This document shows, piece by piece, positions 23,917 to 36,271 of a stretch of DNA of 64,000 bases (position 1 is the stretch's first letter; each line of letters starts with the position of its first letter). The stretch is from assembly GCA_020226215.1 (NCBI GenBank), contig CM035226.1, forward strand, positions 58,923,455 through 58,987,454. The letters run 5' to 3'. The DNA comes from Sindora glabra (lineage: Eukaryota > Streptophyta > Magnoliopsida > Fabales > Fabaceae). Made by a program: the position numbers and the translations under genes. Under the pieces are notes generated by a model. It searched no databases. It was given only the letters and a program-made list of their open reading frames with translations, and was not told the DNA's origin.

Positions 23917-24649
23917 AATAACATGTGATAAGTTGTTAATGAGCAAGTGATTACTTTATTAGAGAATTTGTGAGTAGATAATAAATCGTGCATATAACGC
24001 ATGACATAGTAGTTACACTTTATATTCTATTTTGGCCATTGCAATAAAATAGAAAGTTAGTTTGATCCTATTGATACAAATTTTCTTAATCAAACATGAC
24101 ACAATCTTGCTATAAATAATATACTTCCATTTTTACCCATTAGAGAGGTCCATCCTCTTCCAATGGCACACCTTTCTTGTAAGCTACAATTAGGGATTCT
24201 TCTAAGTAAATTTGCAACTTAGATCCTAGCTTTCCTAACAAAAGATCCAACTAGTAGATAAGCTTTCTCCTTAGTAACACCATGACAAGCATCTAACAAT
24301 AACTATAATACAATGACATAACTAAGCTATTAAAATATGTTTGAGAAAAAAATCATAATTAATGCATAAATGGGACTTATACCTCACAGTATGACATGAA
24401 GAAACAAGTTTCTTAAGCTCACAGAATAAAGCATTGACAATGTTCTCTTGTGTTGATTCCTTGATTATCGTACACACCTTATCTAGTTGATATAGATTTA
24501 GAAATTCATATGTAACATTCGTTAATAGCATTAGGTTATTGCAATGCCTGTAGAAGGATTGATATGAGCTAAACCTATGTTTAAATTGATATTTAATCAA
24601 TTTGTGTTTTGTCAAATAAGATAACATAAACTTATATGATCTAAAGCTA
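23917..24649. other. Sequence between LTR copy A and the CACTA relic; possible downstream exon
   Basis: Contains a minus-strand opening at 24,322-24,627 and further patches near 24,140-24,250 (YLEESLIVAYKKGVPLEEDG) that could be downstream exons of the CACTA gene, because they lie in line with it on the same strand. I do not recognise the peptide and there is no start context, so it is left as undetermined. Confidence 0.3.
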
Positions 24650-27600
24650 TAAGCAAGTCATATCAAGCTTTTTAAACCTTAGTAGTTGCTGGATGAAAGC
24701 TTTTTCAATGAAAACTAGATTTTTAATCTTAACCCTTCCTCTTTAATTCAGAGTTTGGCTTGAGACTATTTGCCTTAGGAGCTATCAAGGTGCATTTATA
24801 ACTCTTTTTTAGTACGATTAAAAGATTGCTTAGATATAAATAGTAGTCTTACATAACAACACTAAAATAATATAAAAATATATAAAAAGTTAGTGATAGG
24901 GAGAATATATGATAATACCTTTACTAGGAATTGAATGAGGGTCGTTGGCCATAAAATGAAAGTTTTTCGGGTTTCTTTCACCATTTAGACTATATTGTTT
25001 GGCATTAATATCTTAGCTTTATGGACCAAAGGCTTGTTAAAAACTAGTTTGACTTAATTATCTAGCAATGATTGATGTTGTATCTCATAACTTACTAAAA
25101 TTCACCCATTTGTAGCCTTTCACAAAAGTGGTCCTGCCACCATCAAAATATATTTGGCTCTACCTTGTGCAATATGACCTTACTATAGGGTACTCGATTC
25201 ATGCATAGATGCATATGAAAAATTTTAAGGGTTAAAGGTGACATTTACTTCAAGTAAGATCTTTAGAAAGTCTGTTGCTATAGGGATTAATGCTATAAGT
25301 GTTAGTGTGTCTTCTCTACTAGTAACAGAAGGGGTCAACACTCCTATCTGATCAAGAGTTTGCCTAGTTAGCTAGGTATTGATCATAACCACTAGCTTAT
25401 TCATAAGAGTAGTAGACCTATAGGATGAATGGACATATGCTATAGATCTCAGATATATAGTTTATTGGCTAGCTATTTACTTTTATAGAAAGCAAACTAA
25501 CTTTTGTTACTGTTGCAATTGCTACTCTTTCTTCTATTGCAACCTTGCTTCCTAAGCCATATTGAGTTTTCATGTTATATCTTTGACGATCCTTACTTAT
25601 AGGTTCACCAACTTGATTTTTAAATATCTTACTAGATGGCACTTTAATGGGTTGAAGAACTCTTTATAGCCAACACCATATCCAATAGTTTGAACATGAC
25701 TAGGATGCTCTTTGGTTCCTAAAGTTATAGTTAGGATGTTGTTCCTCTTAACTAACTCAAACTCACTTTGCAAGGCTTATTGTATGAAAGTGTCCTATAA
25801 TAATTAATAAAGAATAGTTAATTAGAATTAACTCAAGTGAAATAGAAGCTTTAAAATCAAATAATATATTTTGATATAAATCTTAACACTTACAATCCTT
25901 TTCATAATAGCCTAACTCTCTAGGGTCATGTACTTCCTTTACATGTTTACTTTGCTTCACTTCCATAACTTTATGTGAGAAATGGGTTATGTCTCATTGA
26001 TATTCTCACTTTTCTTAACTTCAGTACACCTCACAGCTAACAAGTCCTTCTCTAACTTTTTACAACTTCCTTGAGAAAGCCTGTATGTATATATGATGTT
26101 AAAAAAATTTACTATATTATTTTCTTCTATTTCATATCTCTTAATATGCTACATTTGCTAAATTTCACAAAATTGCTCTTGTTTTATGATTTAAGGGTTA
26201 GCTTTACAATATTTTAAATTTATTCAATTAATGTTAGATTTTGATATTATTTTTATTTTTTAACTATATCTTGGGCTTAGATGTCGGATTAGGATTGGAA
26301 ATCTTAAACAAAGATATAAAATTGTGGTGCTTTGGTCAAAGCCCATTTCAGATTCCTTGAAGATCTTATTTAGCTAACAAGTTAAAGTCTTATTTTTTTC
26401 TCAACTAAGTTAGTTTTGATTATTAGGCCATATTTGGGGCTATAGAGGTCCAATTAATGTGAAACCAGTGTCATAAATTGTCATAACATGTAGTTATATA
26501 ATTTTATGTTTATAGTTTACTAAAATTACATTATTTTAGTGATCTTATATTAGGTGAAATTTAGACTAGTGAGATTTTATTGCTTGTAACTCTTAGAGTA
26601 AATTATTTTATAAAAATAGGTCCTACAGTTCTAAAAATTAGGAAAATCTCATTTTTGTAATCCTAAGAGACATAGTATTCAGGTCTAATGGGGATTTAAG
26701 GTAATTAAGTTAGCTATACAAGGCAAGAACACAAATTAGAGATTAGGTTTTACACATTAGATAAAATTTAGCAACACAATTTTCTTTCTTCTTTTAACTT
26801 TTGTATTCTCTAGTCATGAAAGGTTAAATTTAGGACTAATTCAAGGATTATGTGGCTCTTCTCTATAGAATTATGAGATTATGTTTTATAATATCGATTT
26901 TCTCTAATTAATTGTGTTGATTTCTTAAAATTAAATGTGTTAGATGTTGATTTGGTATAGTTAGTATTCATCCTCGTGATTTATGATCTTTTGCTATTTT
27001 GGTATTGAATTGTGATTAGCTAATTATGGTTTTACACATAAGGCAGAGGGTTACAGAATTAATTTGGAGGTTTTTAACTTAATTTTTTAATTCAACTAAA
27101 TTCTATTTTTAAATAATTTTGATCTAGCTTAGGAATTACAATGGTTACTTAATTTGGCTATTCTTAATCAAATCCTAAATAGTAATCTAGTGTAGAATTT
27201 ATGAATTGTTGCAAGAGTTCCAGATAATTCAAGGTTGAGAGATTAATTAGAAAAGGTAAATATTAATTGACTCATGATTAATCCAAATTAAAACTCTCAA
27301 TTTTTGAATTGGCTATTTCATTACATTGATTTCTTCCTTATTGTTTATTTTATGTTTTTCTTTATTTGATACATTTAATTCAATTTCAATTTATAAAACC
27401 CTCCTAACTCTGATCTTATGTTAATTTTGCATTCTATTATTGCATACTGCTACATATTACATTTTGCATTCTGCATCCTATTTCATTCTATTTGCATAAC
27501 TTGTTTTGCTTTTGTTTGCATTGGTTTCTTCTATTTTTTATGTAAAATAAATTAACTAATTGTATAATCATTGTTAGTGAGTTAACTTTGAAAAGATAAA

Positions 27601-28345
27601 CTAAAGGATCACTAAGGATACAACAAAGTTTGATATTCTATATTACATTATTTTCAACAAACAAGCATAATTTAATTTTGGTATAGTGCGGCCTACACGT
27701 TCAGTATATATTCTTTCTTCACTTTTCTCAATTGGACTTACTTAACTCATATGGACCAAAGGACATATTAATTCATAAGTACAAATGATATACAAATAAG
27801 ATATTGACATGAACTAGATAGTAAAATGTAAGAATTTTACTTTGAAATGCTATCCTCGTATTATTTATAGAACTTCTCCTATAATTCCTAGTTAATGTAG
27901 TTTACATCAAGTTTATTTTTGTTAGATGTATTCTTATCTTAATATTATCTTGAAATTCCTCCATATAGTTGCCACATGTAATAGTACTTTTTTTGCACAT
28001 TTGTTAGGTGTTTTGGAATACAAAAGGAACTCTACAAGAAAAAGATATAGAAGAAAGGTCAAATTATATGTGAGTATGTTACAAATATAATTTTTTATAT
28101 TTGCAGCACAAAGTTATCTAAATCATGTTTACATACCAAGAGTTCTTCTTAAATATTATCCTTCAATCTTGAAGAGACTTTCTTCTAGTGAAGAATAGCT
28201 ATTGATACTTTGGATCATATAGTCACTTGAACATAATTGGTATATTGTGATGTATTTTCTCTATTTAGCTACCATTTCTTATTGAAACTCAACATAGTAA
28301 TTTCTCAGCCCTAGGACCATGCTATAGTAATGCTCTTCAAGGTTA
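24650..28345 (-). pseudogene. CACTA (En/Spm) transposon protein relic, split by an LTR
   Basis: Read on the minus strand from 28,345 downward the blocks are: LNRENTSQYTNYVQVTI, SKVSIAI, KKVSSRLKDNI (about 28,330-28,160); KKVLLHVATIWRNFKIIL (about 28,000-27,930); then, beyond the inserted LTR copy B, VHDPRELGYYEKD (about 25,930); and ILTITLGTKEHPSHVQ followed by YGVGYKEFF (about 25,745-25,650). The ordered pattern and the TLGTKEHPSHV box match the plant En/Spm (Ptta, transposase-24 type) protein. In-frame stops fall at several Trp or Gln positions. A gap-rich exon pattern suggests introns. The protein would bind the element ends and help transposition; this copy is broken by stops and by the LTR. 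Confidence 0.7.
26094..27675 (+). mobile_element. Sense LTR of the same family, copy B, inserted in the CACTA relic
   Basis: Begins TGATGTTAAAAAAATTTAC and shares ordered blocks with copies A and C (TCATATCTCTTAATATGCTA, GTTAGATTTTGATATT, TATATCTTGGGCTTAGAT, GGATCACTAAGGATACAAC). Length about 1.58 kb is close to copy C. CACTA-derived coding patches lie on both sides on the minus strand, and no internal gypsy genes follow, so it is probably a solo LTR. Its right end is approximate and no clean target duplication was identified. Confidence 0.6.
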
Positions 28346-29821
28346 TAGGACTCTTTGTGTTTCTTTTGGTGGGAGCAGTTATCTTTCCAAAAGGATCCAT
28401 ATTCTGGAGTTAACTAAAAAAATGAAAAATTAGTGTCGATCATATACAATGATATGTAGAAAAATTTATGAGTTGACATTAATTAATGATAAATAAAAGT
28501 AGTAGATATAATACTGGTCCTCATAATAAATGTTGCTTTAAATTACATGAGGAAAATACATAACTTGCATAATAAGTAATTGAAATAATATTACATCAAT
28601 ATCATACTTTACATACTCTTCCACTAATCTACATAACCATGAAGCAAATAGGAATCGGGGAATAATATATAATATATTCGATGCTCTAAAAAGACATAAT
28701 AACATATAATGAAAAAGACAACAATTAAAAATGGCTGAAACTTCACCATTAAATGGTGCATGACCATAACCTTACACCTTGAAGGAGACAAAACTCTGAA
28801 AGCATCTTAGACATAACATATAATATTATTTTAAACCTAGCATTGAACAAGATTGTCACAATATCATTATACACAAACTTATACATGCCAACTAAATAAA
28901 GCCAAATTAATCTCGTAATATTCATAAATACAATGAAAATGAGAGAGGAAAACATACCTAAAAAATTTGTTGATGATTAGAATGATCATAGAGCTAACTT
29001 TGAGTGCCATAAAGAATACAAATATGGAGGAAGTTTAGGACTCGTTGGAAAAATTTCAATGGTGAAAATGATAATAAGGAAATAGGTTTCAAAAAGTAAA
29101 AGTGATAGGAAACATAAGACCAAATGAAAGTTATGCAAATAAAATAATTGCACATCATTTTTTAAATTAACAATTGATGTCTTAAATAAATGATGTTGGA
29201 TTGATAGAAAGCTAATGTACAAAGTCAAGATAAAATTTACAAAAATACCCTCAAACAATCAATTTTAACATTGGCTAATAACTAATATTTTAAGTTAAGG
29301 GTTACCATTCATTTTAAATGTTGATCATATATAGGACTAATACCTTAATGTCACTTCTATTCTCAAATGTGTTAACTTCGATAAAAAAATATCCATTTTT
29401 GAATTAACTATCATCTTAAGTTTCAATGGAACTTAAAAAGTATCACTACATTACAATAAATGTTAATTTTTTATTCTTATAATTGTTATATTATTTATTT
29501 CAATAATTTTAAAAATACCATTACAATCATATAGACATCAATTTTTCCTTTTTTTATCATTTTATGTTTGAATTCTTTAATTCAGGACATTGTGTCTTCT
29601 TTTTTTTCTAAATGGTGATTGAGATATTAATTCATTTAATACTTATATAAAATGTAGTGAGAAGTAAATTTTTTAAAGTAACAACTAATGTGATTGTAGC
29701 ATTAAAGCATAAAAAAACATTGTATATTTATTTTTAGTGGTGATACGTTATATTCTAATATTTGGCTCCTTCATTTTAAAAATTGACCATCTCTACTATT
29801 ATTTAGTGTGGAATTCAATAT
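28346..29821. other. AT-rich intergenic stretch, no gene recognised
   Basis: No coding or RNA features. CACTACATTACAATAAATG at 29,442 and TGTAGTG at 29,653 resemble CACTA ends but in orientations that do not form an obvious element. The stretch is otherwise low-complexity AT-rich sequence. Confidence 0.4.

Positions 29822-29862
<41 letters not shown>
29822..29862. repeat. Compound (TA)n(TG)n microsatellite
   Basis: A run of TA dinucleotides passes directly into about a dozen TG dinucleotides. It is pure and uninterrupted. Confidence 0.95.
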
Positions 29863-31293
29863 TAATTGGCTTGTTGTATTTGTGTGTTAGGTAAGGAAAG
29901 AAAAGTGACACATCTAAAAAATGAGAAATATAATTTGAAATGCCTACTACATAAAAAAGAAATTATGTGAAATATTTATATCAACATGCATGAATTGTTC
30001 TTAATTGTTCATAATAGGAAGAATCTCCTCAAGTTGGAAATGGAGTTTTATGCCTTGATCCACCTGTCAAAAAAAGGCTACACCTTTTCATCATGCTGCA
30101 TTTCCACTTATTCTATTGTAATTTGATTTCGTAGATGATTTTGATGTAATGTTTAACTTTATCGCTTGTGAGAGTCGTTTAGCATCCTTGTAAAATTATT
30201 TCACATTTTCGAAATTTCTTTCTCATTGATAAAAGTACATTTGTGTTAAGAGCGTGTAATTCAAGTTATATATGATGTCACTTGAAAGTATTATCTTTTT
30301 ATTTATTATGAATTGGATCCCAAAATTATAAATGCATGTGCTTAGGTAAATATTCTTATCATTATAAAAAAAAATACACACACAATCGGGCATAAAGAGA
30401 GGTCCACAGCCATGGCTCTAGGCCCAATTTTGTGGGACTTGGGGCCTTGTGAAATTAATGATGTAGCAATGAGCTGACTAGCAACTAAGTAGCAAGTTAG
30501 CAAAGTAGGTGGGCACCGCTAGATATAGGTATAAAAATATAATATCTAACCCTACAAATATGCATGAGTAGATAGTTTTTAATGTTTGCATTTATCTTAG
30601 ATGTATAATTTAGATGGCTTCCAAAATGTTTAAGAAACAATACTAAAATAACTGAATTATATTTTATTCACCGAATTGAAGAAAGTGAAATGAGGTTGAT
30701 TTGCTTTATGAAAAAAGCTAACTTCAATAAACTAATCTTGGCATTGGGTGTGAACTAGAGGAGCTAGTCAAATTCCTTTGTAATTCATTTACGGCAGAGT
30801 AGACATAATAAGTAGTTCATCATCTATAAGGGAAGTGAATTATTTAATCTCACATTAATAATGTTAAATATATGCTTACTTTTTAATCATTTTTTTTCAT
30901 AACTTTTTTAGTATTACAAATGAAGGGAGAAATAAAAAATTACAATAAAAATAAAAATAAAAGACTAATAACCACCACATTTTATAAATGAAGTTTGTAT
31001 TTACTTTTTATTGTAAATGAAATAGATGAATAGATGAATGTCTAGACAAATCATTTAGATATTACAAATTAAAGCAATAAGTCATGAACTCATCTAATCT
31101 TTGCTACCATTATAATTTGCAGCTATTGCAAAGCAACTGCTCAAATTAAGAGCCCCATGACGTAACAAAGACTCCCAGCCAATGACTTCACATCACCAAT
31201 AAAGGGGAAATTATTGGATGACAAACATCTAGTTTCAGTAGATTGGGCGCCAAATTCGGATCTGAAAGTGCAAGGCAAACCAACCATCAATAT
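29863..31293. other. Intergenic stretch, nothing recognised
   Basis: AT-rich with a small GC-richer patch at about 30,385-30,530. No ORF, repeat pair or RNA gene was supported. Confidence 0.45.
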
Positions 31294-31405
31294 TCATGTG
31301 CTAGGTGTCGTAAATTCTCGTGAGTGAGAAACTGATGAATTTGCATTGTGGTCATAATTATTATTGCAGCCATCTTCTGGTCTGGACCACTCGAATGCGA
31401 TTTCC
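31294..31405 (-). pseudogene. Orphan terminal exon of an unrecognised host gene
   Basis: On the minus strand a TTGCTCGCAG acceptor at about 31,406 is followed by an open 36-codon stretch, EIAFEWSRPEDG then CNNNYDHN, SHSREFTTPST, ending in TGA at 31,294-31,296. Hydrophilic, Ser/Asn-rich composition and a clean acceptor make it look like a last coding exon. I do not recognise the protein. The frame is also open upstream of the acceptor, so the splice assignment is not certain. No other exons were identified, which suggests a relic, but a real gene fragment extending toward 31,740 cannot be excluded. Confidence 0.35.
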
Positions 31406-32375
31406 CTGCGAGCAACAAATAGATTCACATGCCAAAATATCATACACTTAACATATAGATGCACACAACACCAAGAGACGGAGAAGCTGCCAGTGCCCTT
31501 GTAAAAATAAATTGAAAAAAAACAAAGGAAAGAATATAACTATGAGAAAGTACAGCAACAATCACCTGCAATGAGAGGAAGCAAAAAAGCCTTGCAGTGA
31601 TGAGAAAGCAAAAGTAGAATGTTTCTTGTACCAGAAATAAAAGCTTTGAGAAATTCAGAGGTTGATTTGGGACTGGGGGGAAGGCCCCCATTTATACAAC
31701 TTAAGGAGAGCAAGATCCTCTCAGCCCACAGCCCCATCCATTCGGTCCCTTAAAACCAAGCAGAATGCATATTCAACAAAAGGGAAAAATCACTACGCAG
31801 ATATTGAAGTCATAACTGCACCTTACTCAAATTTCAAACAATGGTTTATATAATCTCAGAGAACAATTATAAGTGCAATGCTGCTAGGACGAAAATGAGG
31901 GTATCTAAAACAGCATCTTCAGTAAAAGAGGGAAATAAGAAATCGTAAGTACTCTAGACCATTTTATCGATTGTATTGATTTGGAAATACCCATGGTCAA
32001 GCTATTCCTTAAGACGAACTAATATGATTGCCCATATGGGTCTGATTTAGTCAATTGAAAACAAATACTTCACAACTACATATATGATTGCAAGTTCTAA
32101 TCCTTGACAAAAAAGCAACACGCTTTCAACTAAATTAGACTCTATCTATTTTATAGAGAGAAGGCTGAAAAAAGCACAAGTTCAAGCAGGTTGTTAGAAG
32201 CAGTGACTGATATAACCAACCACCTTACTTGGAAATAGCATGCATCAGCTTTACATTAGCCTACAAATGTAAAGGCTTTGGCAGATCAAGTATTATGGTT
32301 ATGATTGGGCTCAATATGAGAGGGTGTTGGAGGGTCTTCTTTATAGGCACAGAAAAAGATACTGCAATTCCTTGT
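31406..32375. other. Higher-GC stretch between gene relics
   Basis: Contains overlapping minus-strand openings at 31,440-31,737 with no recognisable domain, and a short inverted GGGGG/CCCCC at 31,674-31,690 (CTGGGGGGAAGGCCCCC). Probably intron or noncoding sequence of decayed host genes. Confidence 0.35.
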
Positions 32376-33620
32376 ATGCTAGAATCCTGTCCTTGGGAAA
32401 ATTGATAGCAGATGGCTTTGCTTGAGGTCTTTCATTGTCAATTCTGGCTTGTCTCCAACTTATCCTTTGATATTACCTGCTGGACATTGTACTGTAAATA
32501 GATTAAATCCATTTTAATAGTTTTCAGAATGCTGTTATCATTTTTCTTCTCCTACAGAGTTGGCTGAGATTTTCTTTGTTGACGCAACTCCATTTGCTAA
32601 TGAATATTACACTGAACCAGAGCGACACAAGCACGATTGGTGGATAACAATCTTATATTGCCAACTTACTGAAGGTGTGCATAAATCATGCACTGTTTGT
32701 ATGGTATCCTTACACTTCTTAAGTAAAGCAGGCTGCTGAGGATGTAACTAGGATTTATGTGGGAGAAGAACAAAGGAGAGGCAGATAGAGTTAGGGAGAG
32801 GACATTGATATTGTACTTCAATAATAATGACTGAGTACATATTAAGACATAACCCTAATGCTCTATTTTATGTAGGGCTACTAGGAAACCCAAATATATA
32901 AGGATTTAAGCCCATAGCATGACCTGAGCCCAGACCATGACCTAATTACTAAATAATATTTTCTAACATAGATGATCTCTTATTGAATTAACATGAAAAT
33001 CCAATTTCCATTGTGTAGGAGTCAGAGTTGGCATTGAAGGAATCAACATTAAACTCGAAGATTGTTGTAGGACACCATGCAATTAGGAGTGTGGGGCAGC
33101 ATAGTGATACCCAAGAACTTGTAAACCAGCTGCATCCAATTCTGCAGGTAAGCACAAATCCAAAATCGCAGTCCTTTTATTTTCTAAAGCTTTTCATGTA
33201 GTGGTAAATCATGGTCCCTCAATTATTATTATTATTATTTTTATCGTGTTGATTTTCCTTTCAAACTTCAGGAAGACAACATTGATTTTTACATGAATGG
33301 GCATGATCACTTTCTTGAACACATGAGGGACACAGAGAGGTAAAACTCAAAGAAACCATACCTAAAATAACTTTTTTGGTTGTCTAAAGAGGACCTTGTG
33401 CTGCAGCCCTACTATAATTCCTGACTAGTGGATGAGGATCAAAGGCCAGGAGAAGAGACACACAAAAAATGGACAGAAGAGGTTTAAATTTCTTCTATAA
33501 TGGACAGGGTTTCATGTCTTTCAACTGACTCAGACTGATAAAAACATTGAGTTGTATGATGTTTTTGGCAAGGTTTTGTATACACTGACCGCATCAAAGC
33601 AGCTATACTCTACCATATAA
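32376..33620 (+). pseudogene. Purple acid phosphatase pseudogene, C-terminal half
   Basis: Five exon-like segments encode the C-terminal part of a small plant purple acid phosphatase (PAP3/8/17 type). Segment 1 (32,376-32,446) gives KIDSRWLCLRSFIVNS; 2 (32,558-32,674) ELAEIFFVDATPFANEYY; 3 (33,019-33,147) KIVVGHHAIRSVGQHSD; 4 (33,272-33,339) DNIDFYMNGHDHFLEHM; 5 (about 33,405-33,620) FFYNGQGFMSF and YDVFGKVLY, ending TAA at 33,618. Acceptors CTACAG, GTGTAG and TTCAG and donors at 32,675, 33,148 and 33,340 fit GT-AG introns. Metal-ligand motifs GHH and GHDH survive, but the N-terminal half with the earlier metal-binding motifs is missing. In-frame stops in segment 5 and the lack of a GT donor after segment 1 show it is dead. 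The family hydrolyses phosphate monoesters, usually secreted. Confidence 0.8.
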
Positions 33621-34466
33621 AGCTTCTAGAGCTGGACATTATACGTGCAGATGCAAAGTGACGAAGAGAATAAATGGATGAAAGTTCAAATTCAATTTTT
33701 GTTTCTGCCACCAACTTCATCTCATGCTTGAGCATGCAACTGCTAATATTGTACTTCCAAAGTAGAAAGGATTGAAATTTTAAGGGGTAACTTCCGTTCT
33801 TCAATGTGATTTTGCTCATGATTAAGCAATTTTCAACCTGTGTTTTAGATGGTGAAGTTTTCAAAATTTAGTCATGAGAACTAACTACACGGTACACAAT
33901 AAAAATTTGAGGAAAGAATTAGCCTTCACGAAAGTAAGAATAAACTAAGTTCAGAAGTAAAAAATTATAACAAAATCTAAAAAAGAAAGCATTACCCGAG
34001 AATTCCATTCTATTACCTGAGAGGGAAAGCAAGTGGTGTTTGGTGCGAAGGTGGAACAATCAACTCCCATAGAAATAAAAATTATGGTAAGCCTTGACGT
34101 CTAGTGGACCACTTAACCTCGAGATGCAGAAGTTCATTTAAGTGGAGCAATACAGGTTATATCAGACGACTATTGCAAAGGTTACTACTTCATTTTGTAA
34201 GTATTTTATATTGAAGATGAAAGGGAAAGTACAAGCAGGAGGAAGAGATACAGGGTGTGGATTTGTATTATCCAGAAGGCAAAATATCGAAAAAATATCA
34301 ACTTTTATAAGAGCCTTCTATTTATTAATGAAAAGCAGGATTCCAGATCAGTTAACTAACAATACTTTGACAACAAAGTTACATACCATTATAACATTTA
34401 ATTTGTCAGTAATAACCCTCCAATACCAGCTGTGTGGTGTGGGGTAAGCATACTAGCGAGCATAAC
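33621..34466. other. Sequence between the phosphatase and DUF760 relics
   Basis: Likely the 3' UTR remnant of the phosphatase followed by undefined sequence. A plus-strand opening at 34,142-34,447 shows no recognisable domain and lacks context for a gene. Confidence 0.4.
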
Positions 34467-36271
34467 TCAGTTTAGAACAAAGGAGTACCTAGAATCCACG
34501 TGGCTCTCAGCATCCCATAGAAAAGGACCATAGGTCACTGCTTCTAAAACAAGTCTCTTCAAACCATCAAAGCTAAACTTATGAGTTAAGCATTTGAAGA
34601 ATCAATTGTATCCTCAGGCGTCATAACAATATCAGGTCTTCCAAATAATGCCTCTCTGTGCTTCTTCATGAAGCTGACAGCCTCTTTGGATCTTATTGTT
34701 GCATATCTCTGAAGTGTCTCACCATCAAAGGACATCACATAGATATGCAACTAGGATGCCTTTGTCGCGTAACCAAATTCCCCAGGACCTGGTCTCACCA
34801 CCAAGCCAAGTAGAAAGTCCAGAATCAGACTTAGTTTGAGAAGAAGGGTCCTCTCTACTCCCAGGTCTTATATCCTCCATGACTGTTTTTGCCAAACAAT
34901 ATTCTCTTCTCCTGTAGCACTAGGAAGAATTTTTCATTGTCTTCTCTAGCTGGAACCTCTGACCAACCCGCTTGAGAAAGTACCCATACATAACTGATGC
35001 TGCATATAATTGTCCTACCTTGAGTTTGCTAAGCTGAGCTACAGAGGATGAATTGCCTAATCGCTTCCCAAGAATGAGAGCCAAATGGTTTTGGATTATC
35101 TCGTAGGCTTCAGGTGAGCGAAGCCGCTCAAGTTTCCCATCTTCCGTTGGCCATGAATCAGCTTGACTGGAGGGATCTGGGGCTAGTGAGGGTATCAAAG
35201 AAACATCAGCATCCATGAAATTTTGCACCACTAATGTGTAGAAGATCTCTTCTAGAGCCTTCTTCCTGTCACATTAACCTTAACTTTAGCAGTTCTCCAG
35301 AAAACAAACGAGAAGCCATCATAGTGGTACGCATTTTTGCTTCTTCAGAACTACAGTGTTTTTTGATAGAACACAGTAAGCAGGCTTAGACTACAAAACA
35401 CTTTCGGACAAAAAATAGAAAGTGAGCTAAGATGTAAACTAATTCCAATTTTTTTATCATTCAATAACTGATTCCTGAATTGAACTAGAATAACAAGTTA
35501 ATGAATAAAAGGACAATCCCTAACCTAAGTTTAATGTACCCAAGGCCCCAATTTTTACCCCATATAGATAGATATCAAGCGAGCTCCAGAATTACCGGGA
35601 AAAAAAAAGACACTCAAATTTATAAAATATACATAAATTAATATAATGAGTATCTGTCAAATTCACACAGGGAACCTAAAACTTATTTAATAATGTTTAG
35701 CCACTTAATCAATAATAATCAAAAGGGGGTCACAAACCATAAAAGTTTTCCACCGTCAAACCCATAGCCATAGTTATCACTGAAAGAACAAAACAAGTCC
35801 AAATAACTCCTCATTTTTGTTTACAAGATTTATTTACCACTTTATCTTACCGTGAATGCAATAACATCAATTAATAACAGTTGCCTGCCCTGTCAAAAGC
35901 ACACATGGATCATATGAAGTTGCATGTAATAAGTATATCTGTTCCTATAATATCATCTTAGTCAGATTTACACCTACAGCTTAAATTCCTGATTGCTGAT
36001 TGTGAGGCAAAGACATGATGATGAAGTGAAGAATAATGGATAGCATCAAATAATAATTATTATCAAACCCAAACAAAATTAAGTTAATGCCTGAAGCAGA
36101 AGTCTCTTCTTTCGTTCATCAGCATCATGATCAGTCCAGAGCTGTCAAGCTGCTTTTCTACCGCAGCAGGAACAAGATGTGGGTGACTTGTCAGGATCTG
36201 AGAAAGAAGCTGCCCAATTGGAAACTCTAGTTGAAGTGAAGCAATCTTAGTACTTGATCTAGATAGCTCTG
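34467..36271 (-). pseudogene. DUF760 / UV-B-induced-protein-like pseudogene (At3g17800 type)
   Basis: Two exon-like segments are read on the minus strand. The first (36,271-36,091, after a CTCTAG acceptor) gives FPIGQLLSQILTSHPHLVPA. The second (about 35,348-34,467) gives ALEEIFYTLVVQNFMDADV, SPEAYEIIQNHLALILG, LYAASVMYGYFLKRVGQRFQ, then MSFDGETLQRYATIRS, ALFGRPDIVMTPEDTIDSS and LVLEAVTYGPFLWDAESHV, ending TGA at 34,467-34,469. These are the DUF760 blocks of the chloroplast UV-B-induced protein family, biochemical role unknown. The transit-peptide exon is missing. Breaks include an extra A in an A-run near 34,937 that shifts the frame, a TAG near 34,750, another shift near 34,790, and one near 34,585. 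Confidence 0.82.

Noticed and set aside
24322..24627. 101-codon minus-strand ORF
   Set aside because: Could be a downstream exon of the CACTA gene but has no recognisable motif; not called as a gene on its own.
34142..34447. 101-codon plus-strand ORF beside the DUF760 relic
   Set aside because: No domain and no codon-like pattern; flanks and strand give no support.
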